Positions 48,802 through 57,025 of a stretch of DNA of 64,000 bases are shown here, one piece after another. The notes beneath the pieces are model-generated. The model saw nothing but the letters and a program-made list of their open reading frames with translations. It had not been told where the DNA came from and made no database searches. The stretch lies in the IMG/VR virus record IMGVR_UViG_3300025168_000032, positions 121,653-185,652 of that record, one strand, 5' to 3'. The DNA is from a virus. Each line of letters starts with the position of its first letter. Position 1 is the first letter of the stretch. A program made the translations under genes and the position numbers.

Positions 48802-51026
48802 TTAAAGTACGAATTAAACGAAACATAAGCGAGGACATGCTCCAAGAAGCTATGCGCCTTGAAGACATGGGTTTACCGACTATGCTTGTTACGCTTATCA
48901 AAAACGATGTCAAAAAACGTGAAGCACAAGTTAGACTAGGCTCGCTCTTAAAAGAAAAAGAACTCCCTTTGAGAGTCTTGAGAAGTGTCTACGACCTTGC
49001 TGGTAAGTCTTTTCAATGGCGGGACCTTATCGATACAGGCGGAGACTCCGAGAAGGTATCAAAAATAGAGAAAATATTTGGTTTTTCAGATACAGATACA
49101 ATGGCTGGTCTTGAGTGGATGCGCGATTTCCGCAGGTTCGGAATTGAAGCAATCCCCCAAGATCGAAGAAACGACAGATATACCTTGAAAAATTTGAAAG
49201 GGCTTCGAAAATCAATCAACAAAATGCTTAGAAAACTTGATTTATCAGAAAAGGCTATAAATCAAAGATTAGACGAAATTATAATTCAATATTATCAATA
49301 CCATATTCAAGATAATGATGAAGGTAATAAGATTGTTGCCTTTTTGAATGAGCACCCCGACAACCATAAAGACATAGCTGATATGAATCTGAGTGAAGCG
49401 GAAGATTATGTTTCAAGTTATTTTGAACAGAAAGAGGATGAAAACCGTATCGTAAAAAAGTATGAAAAAGAAAATCTGTTTTGGTATCACTTGGGAGAAG
49501 GTAGCTGCGATTTAGAAGCTCAGAGAATGGGACACTGTGGTGCCGATGATCGAGGTGTTTTGTTCTCTTTAAGATCAAAAGGTCCAAAGCAAAAGGTTTC
49601 CGATTCTCATGTCACTATCTCATATAATGAATTTGAAGACACTGTTTATCAAATCAAAGGAAAACAAAACTGTACCCCGGATGAAAAATACGGACCATAT
49701 ATTGTTGATTTTTTAGAAATGTATGACGTTAAAAAAATAGAAGAGTCTGGGGAGCATTCTAGTTGTGACTTTTCCGAATTTATTCAATATCTATCTGAAA
49801 GATACGAGGCGGAATACTCTGGGAATAATTTACAGGAACTAGAAGAATTGGATTCTGAAATTTCTAACGGAGACTATAATACCGAATATATAAATTTTTA
49901 TTCCAATGTGGATGAATACAATGATGACCCAAACAGACCAACGATATATATTGAAGCTAGTGTCGGGTTCGACACAGAACTAGATCTCCTAAATGACATC
50001 AGTGATGAACAATGGGAAAAAATAGAAGAGCTTTTTGAAGATGAGTATGAAGATATAACAGAGTCTGTAATCGATGCCTGCGGCTTTGATCATTATGATG
50101 GTGGTAATGCTGAAATAGATCTTACGATAAGTCGAGTTATCAACGGATCAGTGGATATAACAACAGGGTTCAACCTAAGTAACGAGAATAATTATCATAG
50201 AGACAGAGAGGAAGCGGAAAGCCACATCAGAGAACTGAAATATAGTTACGAAGATTCAGATATTGATAATTTTAGAAATGATATTGATGAAGTAATGATG
50301 AAATATTTCAAGAAATTTTTGTCTTCTGAAAGTATTGACGAGTTTAATAAAATAAAAGACAGGATTAGTGAGATAGAGGATGGTTTTAATTATTTCACGG
50401 CATGGCTTAATGAAGAAGAAGATGAAATAGTGTTTCACACGGTTGAAGTAGAATTGCCAATTCGTATTCCAATACTCCCAAGGCCAAATAAATTTCCTAC
50501 TTCACAAAATGTACCATACACCAGAGAGCTTAGAACCTATAACAAGATGATAGCTAGCAACATTGAAGATATGCGTAGATCCCTAATTAACTCTGTGCAA
50601 GACCACAGCAAAAAAGCAATTGCAGCAGCAAAGAGACAAGTAAGACTACCACTAGACATACCCAAAGGAAAGGAACCGAAAGTGATAATACGACCACAAC
50701 TTGTCAATTTCATTGTAACCGGCCCTTCCGATAATGTTCTCTCCGGGGGTCTTAAACACAAAAATCAGGAAACTGTTGTTCCCAGAATTAGAATGAAAAT
50801 AGAAATGACTTTAACATGGACTGACGATCTTGAAGATATCTTGGGGGGTATGGAATATATCAGTTATATGGACAAAAATATGTCAAGTATAATCAGAAAC
50901 ACACAGAAAAATATGGATAAATTCGAGGGACAAGTCAGGTACTCACACGGATTGGCGTTAAAGAGCATCTTGAAGATGATGAATGAGAATAAACAAAGAT
51001 CAAAGATCAAAATAAGACTCAAGTAA
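48798..51026 (+). CDS. Large putative virion protein, tandem paralogue of the upstream gene
   Basis: A 742-residue protein starting MIKVRIKRNISEDML (I-S-E site). About residues 231-300 hold GEGSCDLEAQRMGHCGADDR, VLFSLRSKG, HVTISYNEF and VYQIKGKQN, the fuller copy of the module in the previous protein. Acidic middle region, and the C-terminus repeats the basic motif IKIRLK. ATGA overlap with its paralogue. Confidence 0.6.
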   Translation: MIKVRIKRNISEDMLQEAMRLEDMGLPTMLVTLIKNDVKKREAQVRLGSLLKEKELPLRVLRSVYDLAGKSFQWRDLIDTGGDSEKVSKIEKIFGFSDTDTMAGLEWMRDFRRFGIEAIPQDRRNDRYTLKNLKGLRKSINKMLRKLDLSEKAINQRLDEIIIQYYQYHIQDNDEGNKIVAFLNEHPDNHKDIADMNLSEAEDYVSSYFEQKEDENRIVKKYEKENLFWYHLGEGSCDLEAQRMGHCGADDRGVLFSLRSKGPKQKVSDSHVTISYNEFEDTVYQIKGKQNCTPDEKYGPYIVDFLEMYDVKKIEESGEHSSCDFSEFIQYLSERYEAEYSGNNLQELEELDSEISNGDYNTEYINFYSNVDEYNDDPNRPTIYIEASVGFDTELDLLNDISDEQWEKIEELFEDEYEDITESVIDACGFDHYDGGNAEIDLTISRVINGSVDITTGFNLSNENNYHRDREEAESHIRELKYSYEDSDIDNFRNDIDEVMMKYFKKFLSSESIDEFNKIKDRISEIEDGFNYFTAWLNEEEDEIVFHTVEVELPIRIPILPRPNKFPTSQNVPYTRELRTYNKMIASNIEDMRRSLINSVQDHSKKAIAAAKRQVRLPLDIPKGKEPKVIIRPQLVNFIVTGPSDNVLSGGLKHKNQETVVPRIRMKIEMTLTWTDDLEDILGGMEYISYMDKNMSSIIRNTQKNMDKFEGQVRYSHGLALKSILKMMNENKQRSKIKIRLK

Positions 51027-51104
51027 TGCAACAATAAAAATCGAACCCAATATGCCAACTGCTATCAGTATTTTTATAAATGTGAAGCTTTCGTATGCAT
51101 CCAT
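51000..51104 (-). CDS. Tiny membrane peptide
   Basis: A 34-residue ORF on the minus strand with a membrane helix (FIKILIAVGILGSIFIVALL). It overlaps the end of the plus-strand gene by 27 nt. No good ribosome site, but it directly follows the minus-strand VGDLV gene. Confidence 0.4.
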   Translation of the reverse strand: MDAYESFTFIKILIAVGILGSIFIVALLESYFDL

Positions 51105-51111
51105 GTAATAA

Positions 51112-51351
51112 TTAGTCATCCTCTGCGAGGGAATAGCTTTTATGTATATCTATTTTTTCTGATCTTTCTTTTTCGTTTTCCGCTGTTTGGAGTTGTTCTT
51201 TGTGAAATACAAATAATCTATCTTCACTCATAACGTAAACAACCCACCACTCTTCATCATATTCACTCTTTCTTACAAGAATGCCATGAGTGCCCCATGG
51301 CACATGAGTAGTAGCTATTGTATATACTTTTACAAGGTCTCCCGGTTTCAT
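51112..51351 (-). CDS. VGDLV-family small protein (minus strand)
   Basis: A 79-residue protein; MKPGDLVKVYTIATTHV, GTHGILVRKSEYDEEWWVVYV. The only recognised member on the minus strand, divergent from another member at 51374. Confidence 0.65.
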   Translation of the reverse strand: MKPGDLVKVYTIATTHVPWGTHGILVRKSEYDEEWWVVYVMSEDRLFVFHKEQLQTAENEKERSEKIDIHKSYSLAEDD

Positions 51352-51373
51352 ATCATAAATAACTAGTTATTTC

Positions 51374-51601
51374 ATGGACAGGGATTTAAGAATTGGTGAT
51401 TTAGTAATCATAAAAAAAGAATTACAAGAAATTGTTGGTATTAAACATATTGGCATTATAATTGCTGAGGCTCGAATAATACCGTCTGAAGTTATAGATT
51501 GCGATATAGAGGAGATAGATTCATTTAATATTTACTTTGCAGATTTGGATACACTATATACAATCCCTAAAGGATGTGTAGAAAAAGTACCCGATATGTA
51601 A
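51374..51601 (+). CDS. VGDLV-family small protein
   Basis: A 75-residue protein; LRIGDLVIIKKEL, HIGIIIAEARI, NIYFADLDTLYTIPKGCVEKV. The 22 bp between the two divergent starts contain ACTAGT palindromic sequence but no clear promoter. Confidence 0.6.
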   Translation: MDRDLRIGDLVIIKKELQEIVGIKHIGIIIAEARIIPSEVIDCDIEEIDSFNIYFADLDTLYTIPKGCVEKVPDM

Positions 51602-51644
51602 GAATAGCCATTTTCACTCATAGTTATTTTAGGAGGGTTTATGA

Positions 51645-52652
51645 ATGAATATTTTAATGTTAATTTTTCTTTCTTGTTTCGGAGACAGCACCTTGACCCA
51701 CGAGGTAGAAAAAATAGTTTACAAAGACAGAGAGGTTATTGTAGAGGTTGAGAAGCAGGTTGAAATACCAATTGTTGTTATTAAAGAAGTTGAGGTCTTG
51801 GTCGAGGATACAGATGATGATGCGGCTGATGTTTGGGTCGAGAATTTTACTCAACCTATGTCAGTTAACGGGGTTGATATTCTATGGGTGATTGATCCTT
51901 CCGGTTCAATGTATAATGATAAGCCCCAGATATTAGACGGTATAGCAGATATGATGAGTGTACTACCAGCCACTGATTGGAGATTAGCAATCATATCATC
52001 TGATTATAGATGGGCGGAAAATGAAAATCAGTTCCCACTAATTCCCGGCGATACTGCTGCTGACGCTGAGGCAATGTATAGTGCGTCGGTGGTCGGAGCA
52101 TTCGAGGCAGGGTTCGATGCAACTTACGGCTATATCATGAATAATCCATATGCTCAAACTTGGCTTCGGCATGATGCTGCTTTACTTGTTGTATTTGTTT
52201 CTGACGAAAATGAACAGAGTCAAACATATTTTAGTGCGACAAACGAATTCACTCAATGGTATTCTAACGTGAGACAAAGTGTCTTTATTGCTTCTATAGT
52301 TAATTTCGATCCTGCTGTTTCATTGTGTAACTCTTCGTCAACTTTGAATACGGGTACAGAATATATGGATGCGACCAATTATTTTGGGGGACAAATAATA
52401 GATATTTGCAATGAAGATTGGAGCGCTGGTGTTGCGGATGCTTCTAATCAGACAGCACCTTATGAATATTGGGATCTATCCAAGACACCGCTATACGAAG
52501 ACCGAATTTATATTTTTATTAATGGGGTTGAAGTGAAAGACACTGATGGTGTGGATATTTTTTGGCGCTTCGTTCCTAGCGAAAACCGCATTTATTTTGA
52601 TAAAATACCAGATGGAGGAGCATTGGTAGAGGTTGCATATTATTATGAATAA
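51645..52652 (+). CDS. Exported VWA-domain lipoprotein with charged stalk
   Basis: A 335-residue protein. MNILMLIFLSC is a short lipoprotein signal (Cys11). Residues 20-55 form a repetitive VEKIVYKDREVIVEVEK-type stalk. A VWA domain follows with MIDAS D84-P-S-G-S and VVFVSDENEQS. A beta-rich C-terminal domain (YIFINGVEVKD, NRIYFDKIPDGG) ends it. VWA MIDAS sites bind metal and protein ligands, so it may act on the host surface. AGGAGGG precedes the ATG. Confidence 0.75.
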   Translation: MNILMLIFLSCFGDSTLTHEVEKIVYKDREVIVEVEKQVEIPIVVIKEVEVLVEDTDDDAADVWVENFTQPMSVNGVDILWVIDPSGSMYNDKPQILDGIADMMSVLPATDWRLAIISSDYRWAENENQFPLIPGDTAADAEAMYSASVVGAFEAGFDATYGYIMNNPYAQTWLRHDAALLVVFVSDENEQSQTYFSATNEFTQWYSNVRQSVFIASIVNFDPAVSLCNSSSTLNTGTEYMDATNYFGGQIIDICNEDWSAGVADASNQTAPYEYWDLSKTPLYEDRIYIFINGVEVKDTDGVDIFWRFVPSENRIYFDKIPDGGALVEVAYYYE

Positions 52653-52694
52653 TGTAACTATTTATTTTTGTTAAGATAAAAAAGTAAAAATTAT

Positions 52695-52723
52695 TTGACA
52701 AAATAAGCAAAACGTGTTATATA
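52695..52723 (+). promoter_or_regulatory. Sigma-70-like promoter
   Basis: TTGACA (52695-52700), 17 bp ending CGTGT, TATATA (52718-52723). Confidence 0.75.
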
Positions 52724-52741
52724 CTAAAGGAGATTTCTATT

Positions 52742-53305
52742 TTGAGTTTATTTACAATTCTACTAACTGTATTACTTGCGTGTGTCGCGCCCAAGTCTAA
52801 AACAGAAACAGCAATAGAAGAACCCACTGAATGTGGGTATGACGTCGGTGAGTATGCATGCAATTTTACACTTTTGAATCAAAAAGACAAAAAAGTAAGT
52901 TTATGGGATTTCACGGGACAAACAATAATACTTGATTTCTCAACCGCGTGGTGCTACTATTGCAAAGTTGCCGCTATGGACGAGAACAGCTTACTTGAAG
53001 AATACAAATCACACAATCTTGTTTGGGTTACTGTTTTACTCCAAGATAAACAAGGCAATAAACCATCTATCAACGATCTTAAAGCATGGGCCTTAGAATA
53101 TGATCTAAAAGACCCAATCCTGTCCGGTGAAGAGTCGATTGTAGACTTTGAAAACGATGAAATCAACACCGGGTACAAATGCGGTGGATACCCTACGTTT
53201 GTTTTGATTGACAAAGATATGATTATCGACCAATATATGTTTGGTTGGTCCTCAAGTGGAATCAGAGAAATCTTGAATCAACATTTCCAATTGAGGGTGA
53301 AGTAA
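52742..53305 (+). CDS. Exported thioredoxin/TlpA-like lipoprotein
   Basis: A 187-residue protein from TTG 52742 after AAAGGAG. Signal with lipobox LLAC (Cys14). The thioredoxin-fold domain has W-C71-Y-Y-C74, a cis-Pro strand GGYPTFVLIDKD and extra Cys31/Cys40. It is probably an extracytoplasmic disulfide enzyme, possibly serving the Cys-containing lipoproteins nearby. Confidence 0.8.
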   Translation: MSLFTILLTVLLACVAPKSKTETAIEEPTECGYDVGEYACNFTLLNQKDKKVSLWDFTGQTIILDFSTAWCYYCKVAAMDENSLLEEYKSHNLVWVTVLLQDKQGNKPSINDLKAWALEYDLKDPILSGEESIVDFENDEINTGYKCGGYPTFVLIDKDMIIDQYMFGWSSSGIREILNQHFQLRVK

Positions 53306-54075
53306 TGAAACTTTTAATGGAAAACTGGCGGCGTTACCTAACCGAAAACAAGGAAGAATATCTTAAGACTCTTGGGTTGCACGTAACTAAAACCGATGGT
53401 GAATATAATATTCACCTATATGAGTGGAATACCGAGAGGTCTCGTGATGGTTGGCCTATGATTGTTGGCAGTCTGGGGACAATGCAGATGCCCGGTGCAG
53501 GTAGCCCCGAACCTTGTATACCTACCACACAAGAAATAGGCAAGTCAGCAGTAAGAACCGAACGACAAGGAAGAGGTATTGGCTCACATATGTACGAAGT
53601 TGCCGCTTATTACATGAAAGCAGAGCAAGATGGGGGCATTACTTCCGACCACAGCGCTAGCACAACCAAAGATGCTGCCAAAGTGTGGATGAAGTTGAAA
53701 AACAGACTCAACTATATTAAACGAAAGACACCGAAAGGCCCGGATAAAGAAACATTCAACCCAAATACTGGTGAAATCTTGCCCGCGTACAAAGGCAGCA
53801 ATGATGAATACGACTATGATAAGTCGACACCCGACCCAAATGATGATTGTTATTTGCCAACAGACGGTAAGCCGGCATCTGATAACAGTTTGCAGATTCC
53901 TCCGGATAGAATGGGGTATATTGCGAAACTTATGGAGATTCAACTCGATAATTTTGATAAAATGATGTCAAAAGCAGAAAAGTTTGATGTTCAAGACGCA
54001 GGGTCAGACGGGGCAGGTCTTTTTGATAGAGAATACGACCCCTACATATCAGGAATTCACGGAGATGATGACTAA
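53305..54075 (+). CDS. GNAT-like acetyltransferase with head-targeting N-terminus
   Basis: A 256-residue protein starting MKLLMENWRRYLTENKEEY; the W-R-R-Y-L-T-E segment closely parallels the T4 capsid-targeting leader and ends in L-x-E. RTERQGRGIGSHMYEVAAYY (about 92-110) matches the acetyl-CoA-binding GNAT motif A (Q/R-x-x-G-x-G/A). An acidic C-terminus follows. It could be injected to modify host proteins, in analogy to T4 Alt. Confidence 0.65.
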   Translation: MKLLMENWRRYLTENKEEYLKTLGLHVTKTDGEYNIHLYEWNTERSRDGWPMIVGSLGTMQMPGAGSPEPCIPTTQEIGKSAVRTERQGRGIGSHMYEVAAYYMKAEQDGGITSDHSASTTKDAAKVWMKLKNRLNYIKRKTPKGPDKETFNPNTGEILPAYKGSNDEYDYDKSTPDPNDDCYLPTDGKPASDNSLQIPPDRMGYIAKLMEIQLDNFDKMMSKAEKFDVQDAGSDGAGLFDREYDPYISGIHGDDD

Positions 54076-54780
54076 ATGAAAAGATTATTTGAAAATTGGA
54101 AGAGATACCTTGATGAAGATCAAATCGATGAAAGGTTAATGCTCAAAAAAGGTAAAATGGGGTGGTGGCAATACTCTAAGTTAGTTGCCGAAGCCTATAA
54201 AACTGCTTCCAAGTATGACTCTGAGGCCGAAAGAGGCTATATGGTCCTTGCTGAGTGGCTTGACAAGCACTTCGGGCGATTAAAAAGCCGGGTAAAGTTT
54301 AAATTTGTCCCTGAGCATGTGTATACCTCTGCAAAAGACCTAAAATCTAGAGTCAATGCTGAAGGTGTGATGTACGTTTCTACTCTTGATGCTGAACATC
54401 CAGTGTGGAAAGGAGAAGAGGGTCTTATAACTAATACAATGTTCCGGGCTTGGCACGATTGGGAAGGACATATCGTCAAAAAGAAGGGCTTTACCCTTGC
54501 CGGAGAGATAGGAGCGTACAACGCTCATGCTAAAATTGTTCCAAGAGCAGCAATTCCAGTGCTTTTTACTGAAGTTGTCGGGCAAATATGTTGTTTTTAC
54601 CAGTCCGGTAAGAGAAACTGCATACAAAAGGCAGTGATCCTACCAGAATTCGATTATATTAACGTTGGACAGCTAACAAAAGAGGGCGAAAAGCGTTTTG
54701 GAGTGCAAGTGAACCCCATGACTAAGCTTTTGGAGCCAATAAATAGTGAAACCTCACCGGAAACAAGCGAAAATGAGTAA
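54076..54780 (+). CDS. Putative head-packaged protein with HD..GH motif
   Basis: A 234-residue protein starting MKRLFENWKRYLDEDQIDE, the same leader as the gene before it. MFRAWHDWEGHIV, TLAGEIGAYNAHAKI, LFTEVVGQICCFY and QKAVILPEFDY follow the order of a phage family of unknown activity with conserved His/Asp/Glu/Gln. A metal-dependent enzyme is plausible. No gap to the preceding gene. Confidence 0.6.
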   Translation: MKRLFENWKRYLDEDQIDERLMLKKGKMGWWQYSKLVAEAYKTASKYDSEAERGYMVLAEWLDKHFGRLKSRVKFKFVPEHVYTSAKDLKSRVNAEGVMYVSTLDAEHPVWKGEEGLITNTMFRAWHDWEGHIVKKKGFTLAGEIGAYNAHAKIVPRAAIPVLFTEVVGQICCFYQSGKRNCIQKAVILPEFDYINVGQLTKEGEKRFGVQVNPMTKLLEPINSETSPETSENE

Positions 54781-55957
54781 AACCATCACGTTTGACTTCG
54801 ATAATACTATTGCGATGTCCCATATGGACCTTTCAAGTGACAAAGTGCAGTATGTTTTCGAAGAATACAACGATAAAGTCGTCAATTTGATGAAAAAACA
54901 CATAAATGATGGCGATAATGTTCATATCGTAACCGCAAGGGATGTAGAAAAAGAAAAATTGTTCCCAAACGACACGGTTAGGGCACATCTTGATAAGCTC
55001 TCGTTAAGCGACTATTTTACGGACGAAAGGATTCACTACACTAACGATACCCCAAAGATAAAAACTCTTAAAAAATTGGGCTCTATGCTCCATTATGACG
55101 ACAATATGCAAGAGCATATAGATAACTTTGGAGGAATATCGGTAAAAAACCCCTACGATTTCTACCCAGACACCGAATTTGTAGCAAAAGCGATCATGTA
55201 TGACATGAATAACAATGTTTTGATACTGAAGAGGACTGATGAGGGTGAAAAATGGGACATACCCGGTGGCCATTTGAAGGATATCGAGGTAAAAAGAGGT
55301 GATTTAGGCTTCAAAGGGGGGTTAGAACGGGAAGTTGCAGAGGAAACCGGGCTAATTTTGCCGTTTTCGAAGGAAATTGGCATGTCTGACTTTACTTTTA
55401 AGGGTGAAAATAGCAAAATCACTATGTTTTTGTCTAAATTCGAGACCTCCATGCCCGATGTTAACCTAAAAATGCAAGGATTTCAAGAAAATAGCCAATT
55501 TAAGTGGGTTTCTTTGGAAAAAATTGATAAATTTGTCGAAAATGGCACCCAAGTGATGCGGAAAGCGATAGAAATGGCTAAAAAACACGGAATACTGACC
55601 GAAATCGAACATTTTCAGGTCAAAATGAAGTCAAAACACCGAAAAATGAAGTCAAAACTCATTGGACTGGGCGGGAACAAGGGGTTTGGTGGCGGAAAAG
55701 GGCATTCAGAGCCTAAAATGGGCCGATCAAAGAGTGCTCCACCCGGTTTTGGGGCTCTCGGAGAGGAGAATAAGGGCCCTAAACGCTCTATTAGGATCAA
55801 AATAGTGCAAAATATGACAGAAAAACGCCGTAAAAAGCGTAAAAAACGCCGCAAAAAGTCCCAAAAAAGGGGCAAATTCTTCCCTTATGGGGGGAGTTTT
55901 CCACACCACGGCCACTCTGATGGGAGTGACGGGGGTGATGGTGGCGGCGGAGAATAG
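54773..55957 (+). CDS. HAD phosphatase - Nudix fusion with basic/Gly-rich tail
   Basis: A 394-residue protein. An N-terminal HAD-like domain (FDFDNT with Asp8/Asp10, IVTARDVEKEK, MLHYDDN) is followed by a Nudix domain: IPGGHLKD...LEREVAEETGLIL, a Nudix box with an insertion of about seven residues between the first Gly and REVxEE. After about residue 285 comes a low-complexity tail, first Lys/Gly-rich, then an arginine/lysine block (EKRRKKRKKRRKK) and Gly/Asp/His. The pair could process nucleotides. The tail may bind DNA. Overlaps the previous gene by 8 nt. Confidence 0.75.
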   Translation: MSKTITFDFDNTIAMSHMDLSSDKVQYVFEEYNDKVVNLMKKHINDGDNVHIVTARDVEKEKLFPNDTVRAHLDKLSLSDYFTDERIHYTNDTPKIKTLKKLGSMLHYDDNMQEHIDNFGGISVKNPYDFYPDTEFVAKAIMYDMNNNVLILKRTDEGEKWDIPGGHLKDIEVKRGDLGFKGGLEREVAEETGLILPFSKEIGMSDFTFKGENSKITMFLSKFETSMPDVNLKMQGFQENSQFKWVSLEKIDKFVENGTQVMRKAIEMAKKHGILTEIEHFQVKMKSKHRKMKSKLIGLGGNKGFGGGKGHSEPKMGRSKSAPPGFGALGEENKGPKRSIRIKIVQNMTEKRRKKRKKRRKKSQKRGKFFPYGGSFPHHGHSDGSDGGDGGGGE

Positions 55958-55993
55958 GTTTATTACCACACTAGTTATAATAAAGAGGTGTTT

Positions 55994-56311
55994 ATGATGG
56001 ATCAGACATATTATTCAAAGGAATATGAGGCAAACTTCATCAAATTGGCTGCTAAACTGAGTGGTTGGACCAAAGCTAAGGATGGCACTCTGTTAGAACC
56101 AGCAAGAATACTTGGAGGCGGCAAAGGTTTCTATTGGTCTATCTCAGATAAAAGTTTTGTGTGGGTTGATAGAGATTTGGAATGGTACCTTGTTAGCGGA
56201 GTCCCTCCTGATGATCAAGGCAGGTTATGTTTATACTCTCCGTTTATCTTTGCAAGTGGTGTTATTTGTAGAGTTCCACCAAAAGAAATAGAACTTATAG
56301 GATTTAATTAA
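55994..56311 (+). CDS. Hypothetical protein
   Basis: A 105-residue protein with strand-rich LGGGKGFYWSISDKSFVWVD and IFASGVICRVPP. ATG 55994 follows AAAGAGG. No family was recognised. Confidence 0.6.
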   Translation: MMDQTYYSKEYEANFIKLAAKLSGWTKAKDGTLLEPARILGGGKGFYWSISDKSFVWVDRDLEWYLVSGVPPDDQGRLCLYSPFIFASGVICRVPPKEIELIGFN

Positions 56312-56436
56312 TGGGAAAAGCAATATTTAATATTATTGGGCTAATGTGCGTTCTGTTAGCTTATGTAATTATAGGTTTTGAACCTGTGTGTTTAGCGCTA
56401 ATATACATGCTATACATAGAATATAGATATGATTGA
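56311..56436 (+). CDS. Small membrane protein
   Basis: A 41-residue ORF with two hydrophobic segments (IFNIIGLMCVLLAYVIIG, VCLALIYMLYI). TAATG overlap with the previous gene. Confidence 0.45.
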   Translation: MGKAIFNIIGLMCVLLAYVIIGFEPVCLALIYMLYIEYRYD

Positions 56437-56667
56437 AAACAACTACCCATTTGGATCTTCTATTGTAAAAGATATTAAAGAAGGGGACCTTGTTCACTGG
56501 AATGATTGGAAAGTTATAGATAAGAAACTTACGAAGAAAAAGAAATTTGGCGTGTTTTTAAAAAAAAAATTAAGTTCGTAGGCAATAGAGAGGTTTTATA
56601 CGGAATTATTATATCAGCAGTGTCTGGTGATATAATTGAAATCCTAGGTACGAGATTAAAAAAATAG
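56429..56667 (+). pseudogene. VGDLV-family gene broken or frameshifted at an A10 run
   Basis: ATG 56429 encodes IKEGDLVHWNDWKVIDKK, then reaches an A10 run (56560-56569) and stops at 56581 after 50 residues. A -1 shift at the run restores a normal family C-terminus (EVLYGIIISAVSGDIIEILG) to a stop at 56667. This is either programmed slippage, a real frameshift or a homopolymer sequencing error. Confidence 0.6.
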
Positions 56668-56683
56668 GAAACTAATTAATATT

Positions 56684-57025
56684 ATGAAAATTGTTGATCA
56701 TATTGCTGTTTTAGTATCAGATCTGAGTGCGTCTCAGGATTGGTACGAGAAAAATTGTGGTGCTGAGTTGGTATTCGAAGACCCCAAATACAAAAGAATG
56801 AAAATGAATAATACTACTATTGCGTTAATAGATAAAAAGCACTACAAAGATGCCCACTTCGGGGTTCTAGTGGGTTGTGTTAAGGACTTCCCAGATGGTG
56901 GTGAGATCGTGGCGCATAGAGACGGAACAGTTGGGTGTTATACTAAAGACCCAGACGGTAACACGGTAGAGTTTATCTACTATTCACCGGACATGAGGGA
57001 GAAATTAAACATTGATGAAATATAA
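56684..57025 (+). CDS. Glyoxalase/VOC-superfamily protein
   Basis: A 113-residue single VOC unit. VDHIAVLVSDLSASQDWYEK carries the first metal His, and DPDGNTVEFIYY carries the Glu. Related enzymes include lactoylglutathione lyase, fosfomycin-resistance enzymes and dioxygenases. The substrate cannot be told. Confidence 0.75.
   Translation: MKIVDHIAVLVSDLSASQDWYEKNCGAELVFEDPKYKRMKMNNTTIALIDKKHYKDAHFGVLVGCVKDFPDGGEIVAHRDGTVGCYTKDPDGNTVEFIYYSPDMREKLNIDEI

Noticed and set aside
55615-55969. Minus-strand frames rich in Phe, Leu and Pro
   Set aside because: They are the antisense of the Lys/Gly tail of the HAD-Nudix protein.
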